Shown here piece by piece: positions 1-13,947 of a stretch of DNA of 64,000 nucleotides. The position numbers and the translations under genes were made by a program. Source of the DNA: Trichopria drosophilae (taxonomy: Eukaryota > Arthropoda > Insecta > Hymenoptera > Diapriidae). The stretch covers positions 92,022,501 through 92,086,500 of the forward strand of contig CM059585.1 in NCBI GenBank assembly GCA_030407085.1, written 5' to 3'. Under the pieces are notes generated by a model that worked only from the letters and a program-made list of their open reading frames with translations, was not told the DNA's origin and ran no database searches. Numbering within the stretch: position 1 is the stretch's first letter; every line of letters starts with the position of its first letter.

Positions 1-47
1 CAATGGAGCCGGATCGGTTACAAACAAGAGGCTAAGAAAGTTAGACC

Positions 48-181
48 GCAGTAATTAAACTATTTGGTTGCAAATAATAAAGAGTAAAAATCTACTATTT
101 GATCAGTCATGTTTAACGAATATAAGCAGTGAAATTTAATTTGATTTTTTATTAGTTTGGGCCAAATAGTTTAATTACTGC
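48..181. repeat. Small MITE-like inverted repeat
   Basis: A perfect 20-bp inverted repeat, GCAGTAATTAAACTATTTGG at 48-67 and its reverse complement at 162-181, encloses about 95 bp of AT-rich DNA with no ORF. The perfect arms make chance unlikely. No target-site duplication is visible, so the element class is not assigned. Confidence 0.6.
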
Positions 182-762
182 TGTATAACTGTTTAAACAG
201 ATTTTATAACGTATCTTAATCAAACTTTTTTACCTGGCGTATTTTTCTATTACAAAACATCATTCTTTACTCGTCATGTAGTCTGGTTTCGTCATATTCG
301 TAAATGCACGTACGTACGTTCCAATACGTGAAGATATCGCAATAAACATTAAACTATATTTTCTAACGAAAAAACTGAAGGTGAAAGAGTAAAATATTTT
401 TACTTTCTGCAACACACAACCCAGAAATTCCAATATATTCCTGTTAATTTGTAAGAGTTGTATTTAAGAATGTGAACCTGTTTTATGAGGCAATTTGAAT
501 AAAAGTGTTTGCTTAAACTTCACTATGAACTAAGCAAATTACAAAAATAAACATAAAAATACTTAAACCAACTGAATTACACAACACAGTGTCAGTTGTA
601 CAGAATAAATATTAATATATACAATAATAAATTGAGATAACGGATGATCCTTTTTAGATAAAAAGTTCTTTTCGAAAAATTCCCTTTAGAGCTTTGAAGG
701 AATTCATCGACATTTCAGTACACATCTACGTCACTTGCCTTTTATTCTGTACATTGTTTTGC
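182..762. other. AT-rich non-coding stretch
   Basis: No ORF of note, no inverted repeat and no Pol III box was seen here. It contains only a short run of overlapping ACGT steps near 310-320. Confidence 0.5.
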
Positions 763-939
763 AAATGAGGCGTATCTAAGTCGCAAGTAGTCGACATCAT
801 TGGGGTGAAAATGCGAAAGGGAAAGTTACCCGTTTTAGTCCTAACTGAATCGGCAATCCCACCGGAGCTCGAGGGTTTTCATGCGGAATACGGTCACTTG
901 ATTTGTCTCAACCATCCGTACAAAGTGCATCATCTGTGA
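763..939 (+). other. Coding-like island, possible exon or decayed ORF
   Basis: This stretch is far less AT-rich than its surroundings. On the plus strand it is open from just after a stop near 762 to TGA at 937-939. An ATG at 811 would give 42 residues starting MRKGKLPVLVLTESAIPPEL. On the opposite strand about 1010-800 also reads almost open, interrupted by one TGA. I do not recognise either peptide. Both strands being open is what local base composition alone could produce, so the case for a real exon is weak; a degraded transposon ORF is equally possible. No splice sites of good quality were identified. Confidence 0.25.
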
Positions 940-1019
940 CAACAACAGAGCACTGGGTCAACTGAATCGTTTTATCTGGTGTCATTCCCATCCTTTAATG
1001 ACAATTCGTGGATCCGTTT

Positions 1020-3850
1020 TTGGAAAAGACATTTCGAGGGAATATGTTGAGTCATTTACTATTTCTAATGTATTCAACTAAGAAGAGTAATTAGAGTTTA
1101 ACGGTCAGCTTTGAATTATAAAAAATGATTGAAATTTTAGATATAAATATACCAGTTAATATCCTTGCTTTTTGTTACTAACATTGTAGAAAAATGCCAG
1201 ACGTGTGTAGTTTGTAACTAATTTTTTTATTCGACTTGATAAACAATTTTTCATAATAAAAAAGTTGAATGCACACTTTTTGTTTAATATATGGAAATAC
1301 CTTTTTTTTAATCTCATAAGAAAATAATACAAATATAATAAATCAATGACACTTTACTTAGTGTTAGCAATTTTGTGTAACAATATAATAAAATATTTCA
1401 GAAATATAATTATGTTTTTTAACACGCTCTTCATTTTTGTTGTCTCTACTCACAAATTTTATTGTCTAAACTACTTAATAATTCCCCAAATACAGAAATT
1501 CCTAATCACCTGAATGAATCATGTTTTGTCCAAAAAACGTTTTTCACCACATATAATGGTTTTCAGGAAGATTTCTTATACGCTGACAATATGAAAGAAA
1601 ATTAGGAAATAATTTGTCTGGCGCACGTTTGTTCCATAAAGCTTGAACAATTTCACACGGTTTTGCTGATTGAATCTAGTAATTTCTCAATTGTTTTAAT
1701 AGCAAATATCAAATCCGAAAAATTAAATATATGTTTAATAAGCACTATTGTGGTAAAAGATCAATTACCTTGTACATACCTCATCAATTAAATGAATTAA
1801 GGCCCAAGTGAAGTGATTTTCACTTGAATGTGATTTTTTAGTACATTTCGAAAAATTAATGTGTGCTTTTACAACCTATCAGTTCTGATGTTTCTGAGGT
1901 CGTTGTCGAATGCCGCTAAGCGAATTTCGAAAAAACCTCATTTAACGTCACTTTTTTCAACAAATATATAAAAAATACCGAATTTTCATGATATTTTTTT
2001 TTATAAAATCATATTTATTTCATATTAGAAAAGTGAGCCCCATATCCAACGAATAAGAATTTTTTGTCAAGGTGGCAGCTTCAAAATGGCGACAGAACGG
2101 ATTGTTTTTTTATGGATTTATAAATTTCAGCGTTTAAAAGATTTCTTCCGCATTCTAGTATATAAAATATCATATATAGGGTTTGTTGAGGTCGCTGATC
2201 ACGATTATGACATCTGAATTGCAAATTTATGGGGTTTCATATAATAATAATTATTAACGCTAATAATAATACTGCGGCATACATAAGTCATTTTTTAAAA
2301 ATATAACACTACATAATGATAATAAAAGTACCGATTATCTTGATTTGAATAGCTATAAAATGATCGACAATTTACGCATTAATACTGACTATATTTCAGT
2401 TAATTCTCAGTTCAGAATCAACGTATTCGAGCATTATACAATGAACGTGGAATTCAGCAATTATTTTAAAATGGGCATCTGTGGTCTAGTCCACAAAAAG
2501 CAGCTATGTTTGATAAAATGCTCGAAATATCTTGTGCATATACATTACCTTAAAAAAATGTGTACCATGGAATATCATAAAATATAAGTTAATATTGTAT
2601 AATGCTCTATTTTTGATTGGCTGCGTCTTTAACATTGCGAAATATTTGAAAAAGTTTCATATGATTTTCAGGTAATTATACAGAGATCCATACAGATATA
2701 TAACTTTTATTTATAAATTTTTCTCCTGTAATTACTATTACTGCAGCATAATTTTCGTTTATGTTTACGCAAAGTTCCTCAAATTCAAATGAATATTCCT
2801 TAAAAATATCTGTCCCGTTTTATTGATGCCCGAAATTGTGGAAAATTCTAAAAACAGACGAATAAACAGGACATCTATAAATGCCTCTGGCAGGTGATTA
2901 AATCATTTTGTACATAATAAATATTCTCATTTTGTAAGTTATTTCTGTGTAATCGATCACTTTTTCGAATAATCTGTTCAACAATGTCTTGCTTCTTTTA
3001 TGTTTATAAATTGCATTGCTGTGCCACAAGTTAAACTCTAAAATTTTGTCAGCATTTCTTCTAAAAGCGGTATTACATAAATTTTGTATTATACTATTGC
3101 CGGGTTAAGACATTTCCAATCGAAATAAGGTATACGGCAGATTCTATATTCTCGAAGTCATCATCAGATATTTAAACATTACACAGGTCAACATGGTTTT
3201 TTATTTTTAGATGTCTCGGAGTGGTTTCCGTTGTAATTTTGTGCTCTGAATAGGATTTTGAGGATAAAAACTAAAAACAACGTGTTTTTTGGGAGTTTTG
3301 ACTTTTATCATACATCTGACATGCATGAGACTTCAGTCTACGTTTAAATTAAATATTACCTCTAAATTACCATTATATGCAATTTATAAAGACAAAACTT
3401 GAACCCTAGCGGCAGTTAAGCCACTTGGGTCTCCTCCACAATTATAAAACTCTTAACTCTTTTAGACATAAATTTGACTAAATCCAGTCCTATTGGAGTG
3501 ATTTTCGCAGTCAGTCGTTACAACAGCGATATTCTCACTCCAAAAAATTTAAAGAGAGGATGCTCAGAAAGTGACGCATCTGATTTTTTTTAGAGCACAT
3601 TCTTATTGAACCAAAAAGAAATATTATTACTTATAAAGTATAGGTCAAATGGCCAATCGATGCCGATTCACAAATTTCGGACAAATGTGGAGGTTATTAA
3701 AAAATGTATCATAGTAAGATTATAATGCATTCTACATTTTAAAACATCAGTAAATAACTATGAGTTCTAATTAGCAAGTTTCAACTGAATGTGAATTGAA
3801 AATTCACGATATGTAAAGTTTGCAAAGCTATTTAAGAGGGTTCTAAAGTG
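1020..3850. other. AT-rich non-coding stretch
   Basis: No supportable gene. The longest opening (2345-2587, plus, TTG start) is 80 codons, very AT-rich and Asn/Lys/Ile/Tyr-heavy, as expected by chance. A TTCAAAATGGCGAC motif at 2090-2103 resembles motifs that recur elsewhere in the window. Confidence 0.5.
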
Positions 3851-3857
3851 GCTCGCT

Positions 3858-4175
3858 GGTAAGGTAGGAATTTTCACGAACTAACGTAAATCAAAGATGA
3901 CTGAATAAAATTTTCAAAATTCGGGCGTTATAGAGACAATTCTAATTACTATGGACGATTTCCTAGAAATTACCACAGACGTTAATCAAGTACTGACCGA
4001 AAATTTTCGGATACAAATAAAAATCACTTATTTCCGAAAATTCTCAGTAAGTTCCCATTTTCTAGGATACCATGTATAATAATTAAAATTGCCCTTACAG
4101 CGTCCGAATTTTGAAAAATCGAATCAGTCATTTTTTATTTACGGTTTTTAGTGAAAATTCCGATTTTATCAGCTC
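3858..4175. repeat. Fold-back element, about 320 bp
   Basis: The two halves are imperfect reverse complements. The left arm near 3865-4000 (key string GGAATTTTCAC, then CAAAATTCGG) is matched in reverse at about 4030-4170 (CCGAATTTTG, then GTGAAAATTCC). The arms are about 150 bp and meet near 4010 with a very short loop. No coding capacity. It is probably a palindromic MITE; no target-site duplication was resolved. Confidence 0.6.
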
Positions 4176-4474
4176 ATCGCTTTAAAATCGCCTTAAAATC
4201 ACGAAAAAAGTTTTCGACGTTTTTGACACCAATACGAGAGACGCCATTTTCAATATCTCATGAATTAATATACATGTTTCCAATTTGTCCACTTATATTT
4301 TGTTGTTGGTGTTTAACAATTTCACACATTTTTTATATCAGTCGTTTCTAAAGTTTATTCGGTATTCGTTGATGTGTTCTACACACTCATAGATAAATTC
4401 CAATAGTCTCTGGTAAGTACTCTCTGGTAAGTCTCTGGTAAGAAAATGCGATTTATACGTAAAAATCAGTTTTC

Positions 4475-5534
4475 AAACTAGTGTTGGCGTGGTGCCTCTC
4501 TCGCTTCGCTCGCTCGGAAACTACGAACCAGTGTAGAGTCGGCTATTCCTTATTAATACTCGTTCGTTTACTAACAGCTTTCAATTATATTATAAAATTA
4601 TATTGATACTTGGGGGTACAATCATATTTAGGTCCATGTGGCTTCGATAGATATGTTACAACAATATAGTGTTTCTTACATGTATGAAAATTGAAAATGA
4701 TTAACAACTATGACCTATGGCCTGAGTCGACGTAAAATTGAAAATGGGCATTTTCAAAACTTCGATCTCGACGACAGGCCAGCCGAAGTATTAATAAATA
4801 AAAGTTGCAGAACACTTAATTCATGAACTTGTATTGTAATAGACTATTCGATGCATATTACATGTTTACTGTGTTTTACTAATTACTGTCTGTATTATTA
4901 TGATCTTATGTATACAATATATATACATATAATTCGTCAAAGATATCTTGAAAGTGTCGAAAAGATCTCTGACGGATATCTTTCAGATATCTATAAGACA
5001 GCTTTTAGATATATGGAAATAGTTATTTTAGTGTCAAGGGCATAAAAGAACTTATGCGCCCGTAGGTCATCACCGCGCCCGAGGGGCTGGCGAATACTAC
5101 CCCTCGGGGATAGAGGGTCGAAACGTCGAAATTTGATGAAAAACTATAGGGTAATTTTTTTGCCGAGGTGACCAAATTCAATACTTTTTCAGGCAATAGT
5201 CATAAGCATGTTAAACCAGTTTTTATGGCATTATCGTTGACTTTACGAAGAAAATGCATACAACCGTTTTTGTAGAGAATTTCATGCTCTATCTTTTTTA
5301 TTTGAAAAATTTTTTAATAAAATTTGTATTTTTCAAAATAAATGCAAAAAACTACGAAGAAACTTAATTGGGGCTAATGTTTTTTAGTAATGGACGGAGG
5401 GATATGCACCAAAATCTAATCAGATCTAAGTTATGCCAAGACACGTATTTTAGAAAAAAATTGTATGTCATTACGCTTATCCATTCGCGAGTTATCGCGA
5501 GACAAAAAAATGGGATATACGTACGTACAAGATG

Positions 5535-5565
<31 letters not shown>

Positions 5566-5838
5566 TAGTCGACTTTATTGCTTATATCAGGAATACACTA
5601 TATTCATGGGAGAATTCACTTACTTACTAAATATGTATAAGCAAAAGACGAGACACAGCACCACTAAGCTGTTTTACAGTCTGACCGTGTATCACGGACA
5701 CAAATTTTTTTATTGTTGAATTGGGGTCCTTATGGTTTGAAACGTCGACATTTGATGAAAAACTGTAGCGTAATTTTTATGCCCGAAGTGACCAAATTCA
5801 ATACTTCGTCCAGACCTAAGGTCGAGGTCGAAGTAATA
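4475..5838 (+). mobile_element. RepA copy A, non-autonomous TIR element (left end missing)
   Basis: It starts with ACTAGTGTTGGCGTGG, followed by a CTCGCTCGCTTCGCTCGCTC-like stretch, and ends in the TIR GACCTAAGGTC...GGTCGAAGTAAT. The same order of blocks recurs near 9377, 15765 and 53854. A GC-richer block near 5040-5125 (GCGCCCGTAGGTCA, then CCCCTCGGGG) is shared with copy C. The phrase GATGAAAAACTATAGGGTAA occurs internally and again in the terminal repeat. No ORF longer than 84 codons, so the element depends on an enzyme supplied elsewhere. The outer left TIR seen in copy B is absent here. The superfamily is unknown. Confidence 0.65.
5532..5570. repeat. (AAT)n microsatellite
   Basis: About a dozen ATA/AAT trinucleotides in a row, inside RepA copy A. 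It creates a run of Asn codons in a spurious plus-strand ORF. Confidence 0.9.
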
Positions 5839-8800
5839 TATGAAATACGTGCGGGTATTAGCTCTTCCGAGCTGCACCACCCGTTTTGAGTGTAAATTAT
5901 TCATGTTTTCAGTGCATGTAGTTGTGATGGGAATATGTAAAAATTAAGAAGTGTCCGTACATTATTGAATATGGATCGAGTAGGGATAAGAGCGAAATAG
6001 TTGTAGTTATTCTGCAGTTATTAAAAAAATCTATTATTTAACAGAAATGTCACTATTTTGCCCAAATGTTTCTTGGATGTTCAACTAGAATTCGAAGTAC
6101 ATAGACTATACTAGATTTCTCAAGAAAATAACATTTAGCTCTCTATCACAATATAGGTAGGTATCTCACCGGGATTAATAAGTTAAAACTGGTTCCAGTT
6201 TACACTGAAATGAGACTTAATTTTGATCCCTCGAGTAATAATGATACTAATTGATATTTCCACTTTAAAAAAAGTTATGTCATTTAAATTATGTTCTATA
6301 AATTTAGATTTCATTGAATATATAGATATCATAATTCAACTACAAAAAGTAGCATATTTTGATTCTGTTTCAACGGTTCCTTCATAATAAAGAATTTTCT
6401 TTCAAAACAAACCATTTTATTTCCAAATTTTTATTGTTAGTTTATCTTGTATGCATTAATACTATAGTTAGCTTGAGAACATCTGCATATACGAAATTGT
6501 TAGAAAAAACTTGAGGTATACATAATATAAATAAAATGTAGTACCGAAGATGATTTGAGGAAAGAAGATACAGGTAAGCAATAGCATCTACTGACAAGAT
6601 TTAGTATACGATGAAGGAAACATAAGACCTTACGCGGCAGCTACTGACATCTCAGATATATTATGATATTCAATTTACTACTCGTCATGTTTGGCCTTTC
6701 GTAAACGCCGGTCATAAATCACTCTATCACCGCTTAGCATTTAAACCGTAAAAATCGTCACTGACTGCAATGAACGAAGCTAGCAAAAACTCTTGAACCT
6801 TAATTTATATATGAACAGTCTAGTAAATATAGTTCTTAACTAAGTTATGATTTCTTCAAATACTACTGATGAAATATGTTATATTTATATTCTTTTTTCT
6901 ATACGACCTGGTAATAAATATAAAGACATACTGCCTAGATTTCCTATAAAAATGTTGCAGTCAACTGTTTATAATTTAAACATAATAAGTAGCCAAATAT
7001 TTTCCAAATGCTTTTTCATGATTTTCAGAACCAACATAATAAGATTAATACCAGACATCTTTTTTCCACTTACGTGATAATTACAATAACATTCTGGTGT
7101 TGACTGAAATGGTAATAGTTCAATAACTGTTTTGCGTGTTTTAGCAATTATATTGAATACAGGCAATAATAAATATTACTTTCTAAACTTGTCATAAAAC
7201 TTGTTTCGGAAGTTTTCTCATATATTATAGCAAGCCCACGTGTAATGATCTAATGATATAAAATCCTGATACTTGTACAACAAATATACATCTATATTTA
7301 AATTATAACTTAGTAATTATCTGGTAATATAAGAAAATAAAACTAGAAATCGTTTATGAAAATTTATTAGGCACATTTCAGAAGTCAGGATTTAGAAGAG
7401 TTATTTCGCATAATATTTTTATAGAGAAATTGTTATACAGAATACAAAAGAAACATACTCATTAGGAAAATTTACTGAATAGTAGCATACATTGATGCAA
7501 ATACGGACATATCTATAATCACCTATATTCAGAGCAGTAAAACGTCCTACACAATTTCTCTCAGAGCATCTTTCATCAAATATTACTCTACTAGCATTTT
7601 AAGCAAAAATAAGTTTATTATGTGTATAAAAGTAATTGGTTGTAGCAACGAAGTAAAGACACCTGAACGATAACCTCTTTGTAAATAAACTTTTCTAACT
7701 TGTTTCGTGAACTTCTGTGCATCGTCGCGATAATAAGGGAGCCTGCTGCTGACAGCTGTCTATCTATAATTTAACTAGCCACCTATAATGCTCCCGTTTG
7801 TAGATTCGACGCTCTCTGGCTTGGGAATTCATAGTGCCTGATATTGATTAAACCTTTGCTTATAGCCCTCGCGGAAATAAGACTGACGGATTAACTCAAT
7901 AAATGTAGATTTCGCCCTTGACGCATTTACGATATTTGCGGACGTTACTTTACGGCGCCGTAAATTAGATAGCCATTCGCTCGCTTACCTTTGGAAATAA
8001 ATTACTAGGTGGCTCGATTTCCCATGCATGAAACTTGCTAGTCCGCCATTTTGAAATACCGCATCCCGCTACCTGAATATTGTGCTATCACATAAACAGA
8101 GGTTGAACTTTCTGCACATTCAAATATGAGTATTAATTATACCAACCATCGAGCTTGCCGCTGATCTCTCGCGATTAGGATGCGAGCGCGAGATATCGAG
8201 TACATTCCTTTATTATACTGCTCGAGGATGCGATGTGAATTATACACTGCTACGGGCTCTAGATTCTCTTGTCTTCGAAATTCGAAATACGTTCCATGAT
8301 TTCCATATATTCTATATTCAATCATGAGCTTTTATTGTACCGATCTCGAAAATCATATTTTACAGGTACGTAAACCAATTTGAAAAATACTCGTTAGCTA
8401 TTGATCGAGGAAAAACATAGATTATAAAGGGCAAAAAGATATCATTGTCAATTCATTTCCAAAATAGTTTTCTCCATTAAACGCGATTTCTAAGTCAGAA
8501 TCAAAATCACATTGTATTGCGTAGATAATTACAGTTATGTATTTGAAAAATTTATTATTTGTAATTTAGTAATTATTTACAATTTTCATCTTTTTTCGTT
8601 CCACAAATACATATTAGACACGGCATTAAAATTACTTTTATACCAGTAATACCCCAAATTTAACTTGACCAAAATTATGCCTTGAATCTAGCCTTAAAAT
8701 TTTTGAATAAAACTGAAGTTGGATGTTGATTTATATACTCCATTTACAGTTGTCGAATTCGCACTATTCGATTCTGATTTAGGAAAAAACACTAATAATA

Positions 8801-9376
8801 CATATTACTATCCAAGACAAAGATGAGTAAATATTATCCTGCCAAAATTTGATACTGGTTTTCTTTACTCTCCCAGCGTCATTTACATTTAAGATAGAAA
8901 GTAAGTCTCGATTAAAGACTTGTCGTGAAGGAATAAATTCCGGAAAGTAATTTTTTCCGAATAGTAAAAATCTGGAATGTACTAAGAAAAAACGTCCTGA
9001 ACGAAATTGTGCCAATATAATAAGATTGAATTAATTCGTGCATATTTACAATTTGAAAAATTGATTCGGAACTGTAATTTAACACTTCGTGTTTGTAAAT
9101 CCGATAAGGACATGGCCATAATGTAAGTATTAGTTTAGCGATGATAAAATTTCACTTGTTTTTTGTTGATTTACAAAAATTATCGTATAATACTAATGAG
9201 TTCAATAGTATATTGACTTTCTACTCACTAAAATGAAAAAAAAAAACTACAAATACGTACATACATAGGCGGAAAACCACGAATTTGGTTATTTATGCAC
9301 AAACTGTCGTTTTCTTAAAATTCGGGAAATAATAATATTCAAGACTATTTTATTCGAAATATTTTACCTTCGAATA
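5839..9376. other. Non-coding DNA with a GC-balanced block at about 7700-8330
   Basis: No supportable gene. From about 7700 to 8330 the sequence is more complex and less AT-rich, with TAAT/ATTA homeodomain-type cores, a perfect palindrome GGCGCCGTAA nearby, and CCGCCATTTTGAAATACC at 8042-8060. A minus-strand opening at 8137-8325 (62 codons) is in this block but has no recognisable motif. This block could be a conserved regulatory segment; only cross-species alignment could show it. Confidence 0.35.
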
Positions 9377-9975
9377 TTACTTCGACCCATACCTTAGGTC
9401 TGGACGAAGTATTGAATTTGGTCACTTCGGGCATGAAAATTACCCTATAGTTTTTCATCAAATGTCGACGTTTCAGACCTAGGGACCCCAATTCAACAAT
9501 AAACTAGTGTTGGCGTGGTGCCTCGCTCGCTTCGCTCGCTCAGAAGCTTCGACCCAGTGGAGAGTCGGCTATTCCTTAATACTCGTTCGTTTACTAACAG
9601 CTTTCAATTATATTATAAAATTATATTGATATTTGGGGGTCCAGTCATATTGAGGTCCAAATGGCTGCGATAGACATGGTACAACAATAAATTGTTTCTT
9701 ATATGTATGACCCCGACAACAGGCCGGCCGAAGTATTAATAAATAAAAGTTGTAAAACACTTACTTCAAGCACTTGTATTGTAATAGACTATTCGATGCA
9801 TATTACATGTTTACAGTGTTTTACTAATTACTGTCTGTATCATTATGATCTTATATATACAATATATATATATATACCTATAATTCGTCAAAGATATCTT
9901 GAAAGTGTTGAAAAGATCTCTGACGGATATCTTTTATTGTATACTATAAGACATCTTTTAGATATATCAAAATAG
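9377..9975 (+). mobile_element. RepA copy B, the copy that shows the left terminal repeat
   Basis: It begins TTACTTCGACCC and runs through the reverse complement of the right terminal repeat of copies A and C (TAGGTCTGGACGAAG, then AAATTACCCTATAGTTTTTC), about 126 bp, directly abutting ACTAGTGTTGGCGTGG at about 9505. It then follows the RepA interior to about 9975, where it stops. This copy proves that RepA has inverted terminal repeats. The right half is missing. Confidence 0.65.
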
Positions 9976-11915
9976 TTCTTCGATTCGAAACATAAGTTAT
10001 TTCCAAATAATGCAAATTTTATATTGCGTAATTAAGAACTAGATGAGAACGGCTAAAAATGTGTTTTAATTTTCTATCTATTATAAAATTTTTTAATTCT
10101 CCTTGGAAAATACATTGGAAGCTACAAAATGTCTCAGAACACTAAACACGAAATCATAAATGCGTATTTGGCACAGCTTTCAGTGAAATATCTAATTCAA
10201 GTTTTCTTTTAAAAAGAAAGATTCTAACCTTCTCATTGTGCAATTTTATTAATACATTTGTTACTGGAAACAATTTAATATGATTATAGTATAACAAACG
10301 TTTTATTTCGAATAATAATTCTAAGATATTTTAAATTTTTCAGAGCCGTAAGTCGATTTTCCATGCACCGACATTTTTCTTTCATATGTTTTATTATAAA
10401 GAATCGTGAATTAGTATAAAAAATCTAAATTGTAAATAATTTACGAAACTTATTTTCGTATTTGTGGCTAATACGGCATAATTTTCCAAATCTTAAACAA
10501 TTAATTTTCAGACTTACAAAATGTATAATACAAAACATATTACAATGTTTAATTATCGTAAAGTAACAATGACAAATTGTTAATTATTGAAATTTCTTAA
10601 GATATATATTTAACAAATAAAAATTCAACACATTAAGACTAAAAATACCGATTATGTATGATCTAGGTTCATACGATATGCAATCTCTATATTGTATAAG
10701 GGAATGAGAAAAGCAAAGAATTTTATGCAAGAAATGCGTTATAATATAATTAAAAATAAAACGATAAAATTAGTAAAATTACAATACGAAAACAATTTCT
10801 TTTTTGTTGCTCAGGGTTTTATCATTTTTATTATTTTCTCAGTAAACATGAACTTTGCGCTGCAGCACGTGTATCAATATCAGAAATGTAAATATACTAC
10901 GCACTGTTTTTCCTATTTTTATTGCCTGTGGCATCAATTTTATATCAACAAAAAACATCGCAGGGAAACAAGGGTTAGAAATCCCATCATCCTACAAGGT
11001 TTTTATGATTTGAGAAAAATTCGGTGTGCGCAGGGCGAAATATCCGAAAAAAGTCGAGCCGTGCCAGTGGCTTTAATACTTCATATAGTGTCGGAGATGT
11101 GATAAAAATAAATGATCTTCACATTACTTGTAAATGGAATGTGTTGGTTTAATAACATTGCGATTAGTCTAATATAAAAATTATTAAATTAATGATTAAA
11201 GAAATAAAGATTAAAGTAATGAATGTATAATGGACTGTTAAAAATATTACAGTTAAAATATAGACACATTTTAAAAATAGCTGCCTTTAATTAATACTTC
11301 CTATGACTATTTATCATAAACTGATTCGCGCTTCATTCGTTTTGCGTATTTTCCATCATTACTGATGATACATCCAATAATATTGTGAAACTGTTATATT
11401 TGCCGTATTTATTGAAGTAGATACCATAATATAATTAATAATAATTGACACAACATGAATTGAATTACTGATCCGTCATGTCAATGAATTTCAGAGTTTT
11501 TAAAAATAGTTGCATTGCGACGGGCAAACAGATTGTATCTCTGATCATAACTATTTCATATAATTCCTTGTTCTCGAACAATAATTGTATTTCTAAATAT
11601 TTTTTTTTTATTTTGCAAAAACATCCAAAAAAGGGTAAAATATAATATAAAAATCATAGGGAAATTCATTGTAACTTTATCCAGATTCTGATTTATACCT
11701 TTGTTGAAAATGTTCATGAATACTTTTTTAAATTTAGATATTTTACTTGATACGATCTAAATCTAATACGCAAAGGTTCTAATTAATCTTAATTCTCTAG
11801 CATAGTGTTCAGAACTCATAGCGTGTAAACATAGGTTTGCTAATACAGGCGATCAAATTGCTTCGTAGACAGTGTCTTTTAAAATATAAATACTGAAATT
11901 TTCTAATAACAATAG
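9976..11915. other. AT-rich non-coding stretch
   Basis: One 136-codon plus-strand opening (10692-11102, TTG start) is present, but it is Lys/Asn/Ile/Phe-rich with no motif, so I do not call it. Nothing else supportable. Confidence 0.5.
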
Positions 11916-11919
11916 TACA

Positions 11920-12070
11920 AATACGCACAATTTGTACACGAATCAGCATCGTTTTTTGTATGACTACAAATTTTTTAAAAATGAAGATCTGCGTCTCCCT
12001 CTGGTTTTGCGGTCGCTCTTTCCAATGACGTGTAGCAACTTTTCAAAAAATTATGCTCAACACATTTTTT
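11920..12070. repeat. Dispersed repeat, copy 1
   Basis: Shares ordered blocks with 19905-20035: CAGCATCGTTTTTTGTAT, ACAAATTTT, AAGA..T, GTCGCTCTTTCCA and CAAAAAAT(T/G)ATG. The element type is not known. A T-rich tail follows (12060-12115). Confidence 0.5.
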
Positions 12071-12599
12071 TTTCAAAAAATTATATTTAATACATTTTTT
12101 TTAAAAAAAGTTAAAAAAAAATTATTGAGCTACGATTTTGTTTAAAAGGCAATTTTCACTACAATACCGTTTTATCATCAATTTCTACCCTATCAGAAAC
12201 ACGTTACCGATAATTATACTTCAAAAGTATGCTTACACATATTTTGATTTTTGTCCCTTTTGATTTTAAAATGGCGTTTGAACATCAAAGAATTTTCAAA
12301 ATTAAGAAATTGTCTAAAATGACAAAATAAAATTTTATGCATTTTTGTGAAGTAGTAACTTTATTAAAATAACCGAATTTTGACTGCACATTTCGTAGGA
12401 TTCCTTAAAAAATATTTATTACAAATCGACAGTACCTTGTAAAATATTCTGGAAATACTCAGATTCACTTATAGATTTTCTTATAAAATGATGCTAAGTT
12501 CACAGGAAAATATTCGGAATAACTTACTCTTTCTCATCAAAAGCAGTAAAGGTATTTGAATTCCATGGAGTAAACCATTAATATTAGGCTCAATGAGGA

Positions 12600-13505
12600 G
12601 TACGCATTATTTACTCCAAAGGACTATTCATAAAGACAAATTCATTCCTTTAGGTTGACAATTGACTGCATTAGATTGAAAATTTATTCCGAGTTCAAAG
12701 GTCCATTCCTTTTACATCCAAATTTGACGCCGACAATTTTAGCATGCAGCCACCGTAATTTTTTGCTAATGTTTCCAAAAGTATTTATATTGCAGGATTT
12801 GTTTGTTTTATTGTTTATATTAAAGTTCTTTTACTAAATAAGAATTCCTTTTTTGAAAACAATATCTTTCTCGATCTCTGTTGTTTTCGCGGATCGTTTG
12901 TTCTTCAGGTGCGTGGGGCAGTACTTCAGCTATTCTTGGTAACCAAATGTGATATCGGTATCGGCGGCATACGTAAACGCGATGAGCTGTAAACTGACGG
13001 AAACGAGTTTCATCCGTACATGCACTGTGCAAGTGTTACTAGTATGGGAAGTCACGACCCAGACAGATGAAATGAAACGCACCGCGAATAATTCCAGGTC
13101 GTTTAACCTTTTATTTCGGCGTAATATTGAAAATAACATTTTAACTGGGCGTAAACCGTTTATTTCAGAATGTCGCGAAACTGGAGGTAAAGGTGATATA
13201 ATAAAACTAAAGTATGTAAATGCAGTATAGTTTTTGCGAACAACGCCAAGGACTAAAATAAAGGATGTCACAAAAATAACGGAAGGAAGGCAAAATGATT
13301 GAAAATAGAATAAAGGTATCTTTTTCAAATAATTTGCAACATTTTTCTATAATCTATCTCCCTTTTAACCCGTAAAAGAAGTATTGCTGTTCCTATGTGT
13401 AAAAGAGTGTCCTTTAATGGCTATAAGAATTCTAATTTCTGGTAAAAGGGGTTTCTCTCAGTATATCTAAAAAATTCAGGCTCTGTAAAGATAACTCAAA
13501 TCGCT
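12600..13505. other. Region with overlapping ORFs on both strands, unassigned
   Basis: From about 12890 to 13230 the base composition is balanced and both strands are open (12949-13230 plus, 93 codons; 12930-13328 minus, 132 codons with a non-ATG start). I recognise no domain in either, and simultaneous openness of both strands argues against a strong coding call. It may be a decayed ORF or a composition effect. Confidence 0.25.
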
Positions 13506-13507
13506 AA

Positions 13508-13629
13508 ATGGGTGATTTCACGATAAAGTGCAAATATGAGGTCTCTTTTAAGAAGTTTTAAAAAATGTAAGATGTCAAGAAAAATGAGCGGATCTTCGTT
13601 AATTTGCACTTTATTTTGAAATCACCCAT
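13508..13629. mobile_element. Palindromic MITE, 122 bp
   Basis: Terminal inverted repeats of about 28 bp beginning ATGGGTGATTTCA at both ends (13508 onward; reverse complement ending 13629), continuing to AAAGTGCAAAT with two mismatches. The interior is about 65 bp and has no ORF. Confidence 0.7.
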
Positions 13630-13947
13630 AAGCAGTCTCCTAGAAACATATCAAAGAAAGTAATCGATAATTTTGTGAATTGGTCTTTTCTGATGTGCGG
13701 AAAATTCTCGCTGAATATTCGTTTCTTTGGTATCTTTCAGGGTGCCCATTCAGGGAATGATTTCTTAAAAATGGTTATTCTTAATTGGTGCTTTTTGGGC
13801 TAGATTTCTACTCCACCGGTAGGTTACGTTACAGCTTCCATAAAGTTATTTGCTTTGTATAACTAAACCCCCTCTCTAATTATTCATAACCTAGAGGGTT
13901 TTAAATATTTCGCTACGAAATGCGTTCTGGTGATAATATCAATTGTA

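Noticed and set aside
9240..9260. Telomeric or centromeric satellite
   Set aside because: Looked for TTAGG or TTAGGG runs and for monomer arrays of 100-200 bp throughout the window; none was seen apart from the E2 units, which belong to a transposon.
10692..11102. 136-codon ORF
   Set aside because: TTG start, low-complexity Lys/Asn/Ile/Phe composition and no motif. Treated as chance.
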